Source of the DNA: Chloroflexi bacterium UBA5189
GTDB taxonomy: Bacteria; Chloroflexota; Limnocylindria; Limnocylindrales; CSP1-4
Length of the DNA: 34,194 nt
Assembly: GCA_002413045.1 (NCBI GenBank)
Contig: DHWF01000027.1
Coordinates: 1 to 34,194 of the forward strand
Direction of reading: 5' to 3'
The translations under genes were made by a program, and so were the position numbers. Below are positions 29,955 through 34,194 of this stretch, piece after piece (the first letter of the stretch is position 1; each line of letters begins with the position of its first letter). The notes under the pieces were generated by a model, which worked only from the letters and a program-made list of their open reading frames with translations, was not told the origin of the DNA and ran no database searches.

Positions 29955-31807
29955 GGCTGCCCGGTCACCGTGCCGACCGAGCTGATAGCCTGCACGCCGG
30001 ACCCGCTCGCCGTCGCGACGAACGAGTAGCTCGCGCTCGTGTCCAGGGTGACCGTGGCCACGGAGACCGCCTGGCCGCCGATGAACCCGGCCTGGACATC
30101 CGCCTGCTGGAGCGCTCCGCCGGAGGTGCCCCAAAGGAACAGGTTCGCGTCGGTGCCGGCGGGCGCGGTGAAGACGATCTGGTAGGTGCTCGGGGAGATG
30201 AGGTTCGCGTACAGCAGGTCGACTGAACTACCCGGCGGTGACGACGGCGAGAGGATCGTCGCGCCGCCCAGGTCGATGATCCCGAGGATGCCGGCGGGAC
30301 AACCCGGCGGCGCCGGCACGACGGAGCACGTCGGCAGATCAGGGCCGGGATTGATGAGGTACGCGTCCTGCACGAACTGGAGGTTCGGGAACTTCGGCGT
30401 GTCCGGGGGCGGATCGCCGTTGGGCGGATCGGTTGCGAGGGGCAGGTCCCCGAGCGGAAGCGGGTCGACGATCGGCCCGCCGGAGCCGGTTGGGCCACTG
30501 GTGCTGCCCGGGCCGCTCGTGCTGCCGGGGCCGCCGGTGCCCGTGGGGGCTGGGCTCTCGCCGGGACCCGCGCCCGGATAGGCGCTCGGCGGCAGCACCC
30601 GGTGATCGGCCGGCACGACGCCACCGGCGAACGTCCACGCTGCCGAGATCTTGCCGGCGCTGTGCGCCTCGGCGGCCCGCTCGATGTCCGCGGCCGGCAG
30701 CCATTCGCCGCGGTAGCCGGCCCACGTGTGCCCGATCGGGTCCATGACGTAGTAGGCGGCAGGCCCGTCCGAGCCGCCCTGCCGGAACGCATCGATGTAG
30801 ATCGAGTGGTTCCCGGTGAAGCTCTCCTGGACCCGGTCGGCGACCGGCAGGACGCCGTACACGATGCCCACTTCGACGCCCGCTCCTGCCCACAGGAGCG
30901 CGCGCAGCTGGATCGCCGACAGATCGCCGGTGAACAACTTGACGCCCCAGCCGCGCGCGACGGCCGCCTTGAGGTCGGCGTAGTTCGTGGCTCCCCCCTG
31001 GTCGTCCTGGAGGGCGCGGAGCTGGGAGCCGGTCGTCACGATCCCGAAGCCGAGCCGCGCCAGCATCGCCCCGGAGGCCATGACGCAGTTGACCTTCTGG
31101 AGCGGACCGCCGTCGAACTGTGAGATCGCCGGAACCCGCGGAACGGAGGCGTTCCACCACGGTGGCTGGACCCGGTCCCCCGGCGTCGTCGTTTGGGCCT
31201 TGAAGCTCGCCAGCTGGATCGTGGCCGATGCCGGCAGCGCCTCGAGCGGCTTCGGTGCATCGGCGGTCAGCCCGACGTCGACCTCCGGGCGGTCGCCACT
31301 CGTGAGCGTGATCGGCGCCGCCTGAGCGGCCTGCGGGCGCAGGAGCGCGGCGCCACCGACGACGACCGAGACCCCGAGCGTCGCCGTCAGGATGAAGGTG
31401 CCCAGGAATTTGAGGGTGTCGTTCGACTTGACGACCGTCGTGCTTGGGCGGAGCGGGCTGGCACATTTGCGGCAGAACTCGCGCGCTGGGTCGTTGCGGG
31501 TGCCGCAGACCGCGCAGGTGATTCCGCTCAGGTCCAACGCGGTGGTGTCGGTCGAGACCGGCGCCACCGGGGCCGCAAACGCCTGGGTCACCGATTCCGC
31601 TGCGTCCGGGCTCGCGGGCGCCGGTTCGCGCGCCTTGCGGGAGGGGACGACGACCTCGTCGTCGGGCGCGGACCCGGCGGGGCTCGCCTCCGGAGGAGCT
31701 GGCGTCTCGTCGGTGGCTCCCTCGAGAGCGGCAAGACGACTCCCGCAGACGCCGCAGAAGACCGCCTCGGCCTCGTTCTGGGCACCGCACACGCGGCACG
31801 TGATCAT
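29951..31807 (-). CDS. Zinc-ribbon, membrane-anchored papain-fold (C39-like peptidase) protein, module copy A
   Basis: 618 residues. Two zinc ribbons come first (Cys4, Cys7, Cys18, Cys21 and Cys98, Cys101, Cys112, Cys115), then a transmembrane helix at about 131-157. The extracellular part has a C39-like papain fold: PAISQFDGGPLQKVNCVMASGAML with candidate nucleophile Cys241, TGNHSIYIDAF with His334, and YYVMDPIGH with Asp356. A Gly-Ser-Pro linker (about 405-450) and a C-terminal beta domain (IVFTAPAGTDANLFLWG) follow. The zinc ribbons should lie in the cytoplasm. I infer a surface cysteine peptidase or an inactive binding relative. It is the first gene of its operon, with a leader that holds an inverted repeat. 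It overlaps the next gene by 4 bases. Confidence 0.84.
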   Translation of the reverse strand: MITCRVCGAQNEAEAVFCGVCGSRLAALEGATDETPAPPEASPAGSAPDDEVVVPSRKAREPAPASPDAAESVTQAFAAPVAPVSTDTTALDLSGITCAVCGTRNDPAREFCRKCASPLRPSTTVVKSNDTLKFLGTFILTATLGVSVVVGGAALLRPQAAQAAPITLTSGDRPEVDVGLTADAPKPLEALPASATIQLASFKAQTTTPGDRVQPPWWNASVPRVPAISQFDGGPLQKVNCVMASGAMLARLGFGIVTTGSQLRALQDDQGGATNYADLKAAVARGWGVKLFTGDLSAIQLRALLWAGAGVEVGIVYGVLPVADRVQESFTGNHSIYIDAFRQGGSDGPAAYYVMDPIGHTWAGYRGEWLPAADIERAAEAHSAGKISAAWTFAGGVVPADHRVLPPSAYPGAGPGESPAPTGTGGPGSTSGPGSTSGPTGSGGPIVDPLPLGDLPLATDPPNGDPPPDTPKFPNLQFVQDAYLINPGPDLPTCSVVPAPPGCPAGILGIIDLGGATILSPSSPPGSSVDLLYANLISPSTYQIVFTAPAGTDANLFLWGTSGGALQQADVQAGFIGGQAVSVATVTLDTSASYSFVATASGSGVQAISSVGTVTGQP

Positions 31808-31938
31808 GCCGCGCGATCCCCCGATCGCGCCGCGCTCCGGAGCTCCTCCGCGCGGTCGATCATCGGGCGGATGGTAGCGGGCTCACGAACGCGTGCAACG
31901 GGCAACATTTCCGCCTCGGATCAGGTCGGGTCCACGGC
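31808..31938 (-). promoter_or_regulatory. Promoter and leader of module copy A
   Basis: TACCAT on the minus strand (31871-31876) is a -10 candidate, giving a leader of about 57 bases before ATG 31807. An imperfect inverted repeat at 31823-31861 (GATCG..CCGCGC with GCGCGG..CGATC) fills most of the leader. GGGGGA lies about 7 bases before the ATG. Confidence 0.35.
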
Positions 31939-32844
31939 CTATGGCGTCGGGCAGGGGCCGTTCTTCTCGTACCAGATCCAGCTGGGATCGGACGAGTTCG
32001 AGCTGCTCGAGACCTTGGTGATGTTGCCGGTGGAATCGGTGGCCGTCACGGTCCACCTGACCACGCCGCTGGTCCAATCGAGGCCCCCCGTGTAGAACGA
32101 GTACTCCCAATCGGGGGGACCGCCCGAGAACACGTCGTCGATCGGCGTTCCCGAAGCAGGGACCACGTGCACCGCAACGGTGAGCGTGTCTCCGGAGTCG
32201 GCATCGGTCACGGTCACATCCAGGTCTGCGAAGTCGCTGAAACAGTGCGTGCCGTTGTTGTTCGCATAGAGGCCGCTGATGACCGGTGGGTTTGCGTCCT
32301 TGACCGATGTTGGCACCGGTGTTGGCTTCGGGGATTTCGTCGGCTTCACGGTCGGCCTGGGCGTGGGGGTCGGCTTGGGCGTGGGGCTCGGCGATGGGCC
32401 CGCGGTCGCGGTCGGCAGGGCGATCTGCGACGGCGGGGGCGGGCTGGCGACCGGGCCGGGGGTCGGTGCACCACTCGGCTGGACGCCGCAGTCGGCGACA
32501 GGCAGGCTGCTCGCCGCGTCGCGTAGCTTCAGTGCGTCGGCCGATGCCCAGCCGCTGTCGACACCGGGCTCACCGACATAGACCTGCAGCCAGTTGCCGT
32601 CGGCCGACCGGGCCGTGACGAGGATGGGCTGGCCGGATGCGATCCGGGCGACCTCCCTGCCCGATCCCGGGCAGGCCAGCAGCGCTCGCGTCGACGCCGC
32701 ATGAGAGCCGCCTGTCGGGATGACGCCCGTTGCCACGCCCGCCCCGCCGACCATGGCGCCGCTCAGGACGCCGGCGGCGATGGCCGCGCCGTGCTGGGCG
32801 AGGAGGCCTGCGAGCCGCGGCGCGACGCCGGCAAGGAGGCTCAC
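31939..32844 (-). CDS. Membrane-anchored SH3-like/Pro-Thr stalk/Ig-like protein (module copy B)
   Basis: 301 residues. Same order as copy A: short N-terminus (SLLAGVAPRLAGLLAQ), transmembrane helix (IAAGVLSGAMVGGAGVATGV), SH3-like domain (SGQPILVTARSADGNWLQVY, SGWASADALKL) with the same flanking Cys pair, a Pro-Thr/Lys stalk, and an Ig-like end (PPVISGLYANNNGTHC, then WTSGVVRWTVTATDSTGNITK). The stalk is shorter than in copy A. GTG 32844 overlaps the stop of the papain-fold gene (GTGA). The longer open frame reaching past 33000 is only out-of-frame reading of that gene. The promoter and leader of module copy A lie 131 bases downstream. Confidence 0.82.
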   Translation of the reverse strand: MSLLAGVAPRLAGLLAQHGAAIAAGVLSGAMVGGAGVATGVIPTGGSHAASTRALLACPGSGREVARIASGQPILVTARSADGNWLQVYVGEPGVDSGWASADALKLRDAASSLPVADCGVQPSGAPTPGPVASPPPPSQIALPTATAGPSPSPTPKPTPTPRPTVKPTKSPKPTPVPTSVKDANPPVISGLYANNNGTHCFSDFADLDVTVTDADSGDTLTVAVHVVPASGTPIDDVFSGGPPDWEYSFYTGGLDWTSGVVRWTVTATDSTGNITKVSSSSNSSDPSWIWYEKNGPCPTP

Positions 32845-34194
32845 TGCCCCACGACGAGCGACCCGACGGTGCTGAACGAGCTCGTCCCGTTGCCCGATGC
32901 CGTGGCAAGGAACGAGAAATTGCCGGCCGGATCGACGGTGATCGTCGAGATCGAGACCGGGTTGCCGCCGATCAGCCCCTGCTCGACCGGCTGCTGCTGC
33001 AGCGCGCCACCGCCCGCGCTGTTCCATAGCCACAGCGACTGTTGGGTATTCGGAGGCGCGGTGAAGATGATCTGGTACGTACCGACGGCTATCGGGTTCA
33101 TGTACAGGAACTGGACTTCGCTCGGCGGCGGCGTCGCGATCGGGATCGAGATCCCGAAATCGGTGACCCCGACGATCCCGATCGGACAACCCGCCGGCGG
33201 CGGTACCGTCGTGCACGGCGGGATGCCCTGCGCCGGGTCGACGAGATACAGGTTGGTCACGAACGATGCCGGCAGGAAGATCGGGATGTCCGGCGGCGGA
33301 TCACCGATGCCCGGGTCCGTGGCAAGGGTCGTGTCGCCCGTCGGCATCGGGTCGACGGGAGCCGCCGACGGCCCCTCCGTCGGCTCGACGGTCGGCGCGG
33401 CGCTCTGGCCGGGGCCTTTCGGATAGGCGTTGCGGGGCAGGATCGGGTGGTCCTTCGGCACGATGCCGCCCGCGAAGGCCCATGTCGCGGAAATCTTGCC
33501 GTTGCTGTGCGCGTATGCGGCGCGCTCGACGTCGTCCGCCGGCCACCAGCCACCGCGGTAGCCGGCCCACGTATGCCCGATGGGATCCATGACGTAGTAC
33601 GCCGCAGGCCCGTCCGGGCCGTCGGGCCGGAAGGCATCGATGTAGATCGAGTGATTGCCGGTAAAGCTCTCCTGGAGCCGGATGCCGACCGGGATTTCGC
33701 CGTAGACGACGCCGATCACTGCGCCGGCCCCGGCCCACAGCAGCGATCGAAGCTCCAGGGCGGTGAGATCGCCCTTGTGGAAGCTGACGCCCCAGCCGCG
33801 TTGCACGGCCGTCCCCAGATCGGCGTAGTTGGTCGCGTTGGCCTGGTCATCCTGGAGGCCGCGAAGCTGGGTGCCAGAGGTGACGATGCCGTAGCTGAGC
33901 CGCGCGAGCATCGCGCCGGAGGCCATCACGCAGTTGACCTTGGCGAGTGGCCCGCCATCGAACTGGCTCACTGCGGGGATGCGCGGCACGGTGTCGTTCC
34001 ACCATGGAGCATGACCCGTGGAGTCCACGCTCGCGGTCGCGGCAGCCGCCTGGTTGTAGCTCGCGAGCTGGATGGTGGAGTTGGTCGGCAGCTGCGCGAG
34101 CGGCTGGGGGGGGGGGGCGCGGCGGGGCGGCCCGCCGATTGGCTCCGGGCTGGTCAGCATGCGCGACAGGGCCGCGATTGTCGGCGGTAGTCTC
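32841..34194 (-). CDS. Papain-fold (C39-like peptidase) protein, module copy B, 5' end missing
   Basis: The frame runs off the right window edge; the ATG at 34160 lies inside the region matching copy A's post-anchor segment (LTS, then PLAQLP against PLEALP), so it is probably not the start. The papain-fold part matches copy A closely: FDGGPLAKVNCVMASGAMLAR with the candidate Cys nucleophile, ESFTGNHSIYIDAF with His, and YYVMDPIGHTWAGYRG with Asp. The Gly/Pro linker and C-terminal beta domain (QIIFTAPPNTQQSLWLWN) are present. Zinc ribbons and the transmembrane helix are expected beyond the edge. Overlaps the next gene by 4 bases. A run of 12 G bases at 34106-34117 encodes four prolines and may hide an indel. 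Confidence 0.8.
   Translation of the reverse strand, partial: RLPPTIAALSRMLTSPEPIGGPPRRAPPPQPLAQLPTNSTIQLASYNQAAAATASVDSTGHAPWWNDTVPRIPAVSQFDGGPLAKVNCVMASGAMLARLSYGIVTSGTQLRGLQDDQANATNYADLGTAVQRGWGVSFHKGDLTALELRSLLWAGAGAVIGVVYGEIPVGIRLQESFTGNHSIYIDAFRPDGPDGPAAYYVMDPIGHTWAGYRGGWWPADDVERAAYAHSNGKISATWAFAGGIVPKDHPILPRNAYPKGPGQSAAPTVEPTEGPSAAPVDPMPTGDTTLATDPGIGDPPPDIPIFLPASFVTNLYLVDPAQGIPPCTTVPPPAGCPIGIVGVTDFGISIPIATPPPSEVQFLYMNPIAVGTYQIIFTAPPNTQQSLWLWNSAGGGALQQQPVEQGLIGGNPVSISTITVDPAGNFSFLATASGNGTSSFSTVGSLVVGQ
34106..34117 (+). repeat. Homopolymer run of 12 G
   Basis: Encodes four prolines in the papain-fold gene on the minus strand. Twelve bases keep the frame; loss or gain of one would break it. 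Close to the window edge, so an assembly error is possible. Confidence 0.7.

Overview
This is a GC-rich window, roughly 70 percent by eye, with dense short-spaced operons, many GTG starts, 4-base stop/start overlaps and several apparently leaderless promoters. It carries many secreted or lipid-anchored proteins with Pro-Thr stalks. No outer-membrane machinery is visible. The overall look suggests an uncultivated high-GC Chloroflexota (Limnocylindria-like) or an actinobacterium-like lineage. This assignment is inference from style, because no marker gene is present.

Left part (1-14458), mostly metabolic and housekeeping genes. An operon on the minus strand runs DnaJ-like protein, lipoprotein, acyl-CoA mutase large subunit (cut by the window edge). 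Divergent from it are an alpha/beta hydrolase and a nitroreductase. A minus-strand trio follows: acetyltransferase, unknown protein, DUF4032/kinase-like protein. Then come a plus-strand cupredoxin, an ECF sigma factor overlapping a methyltransferase-Ada zinc-domain fusion, and an EamA exporter. Convergent to these is an acyl-CoA dehydrogenase plus GMC alcohol oxidase pair. A small excisionase-type DNA-binding protein stands divergent from a CPA1 Na+/H+ antiporter.

Middle part (14463-22133): seven minus-strand genes, each overlapping or directly abutting the next, go from a YtkA-like exported protein through a CopC-CopD fusion, a lipoprotein, a membrane-anchored exported protein, an orphan LivK-type binding protein and a CPBP protease to a CDF metal efflux protein. 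This looks like one envelope/metal (probably copper) operon. An unassigned membrane protein lies upstream.

Right of that are an acetyltransferase, a lipoprotein and tRNA-Arg(TCT). The 5' half of this tRNA is repeated exactly (41 bp) about 2 kb away, bracketing a flavodoxin-like gene and a membrane protein. This resembles a small tRNA-targeted insertion without an integrase.

Right end (25430-34194), a surface-protein region: an LppX/LprG-like lipoprotein, a stalked membrane-anchored protein with an InlB-type repeat, a beta-propeller lipoprotein, and two tandem copies of a two-gene module. Each module has a papain-fold (C39-like) protein that overlaps by 4 bases a gene for a membrane-anchored SH3-like/Pro-Thr stalk/Ig-like protein. 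In the complete copy the papain-fold protein has two N-terminal zinc ribbons and a membrane anchor. This duplicated module is the best candidate here for an undescribed system. The last copy is cut by the window edge.
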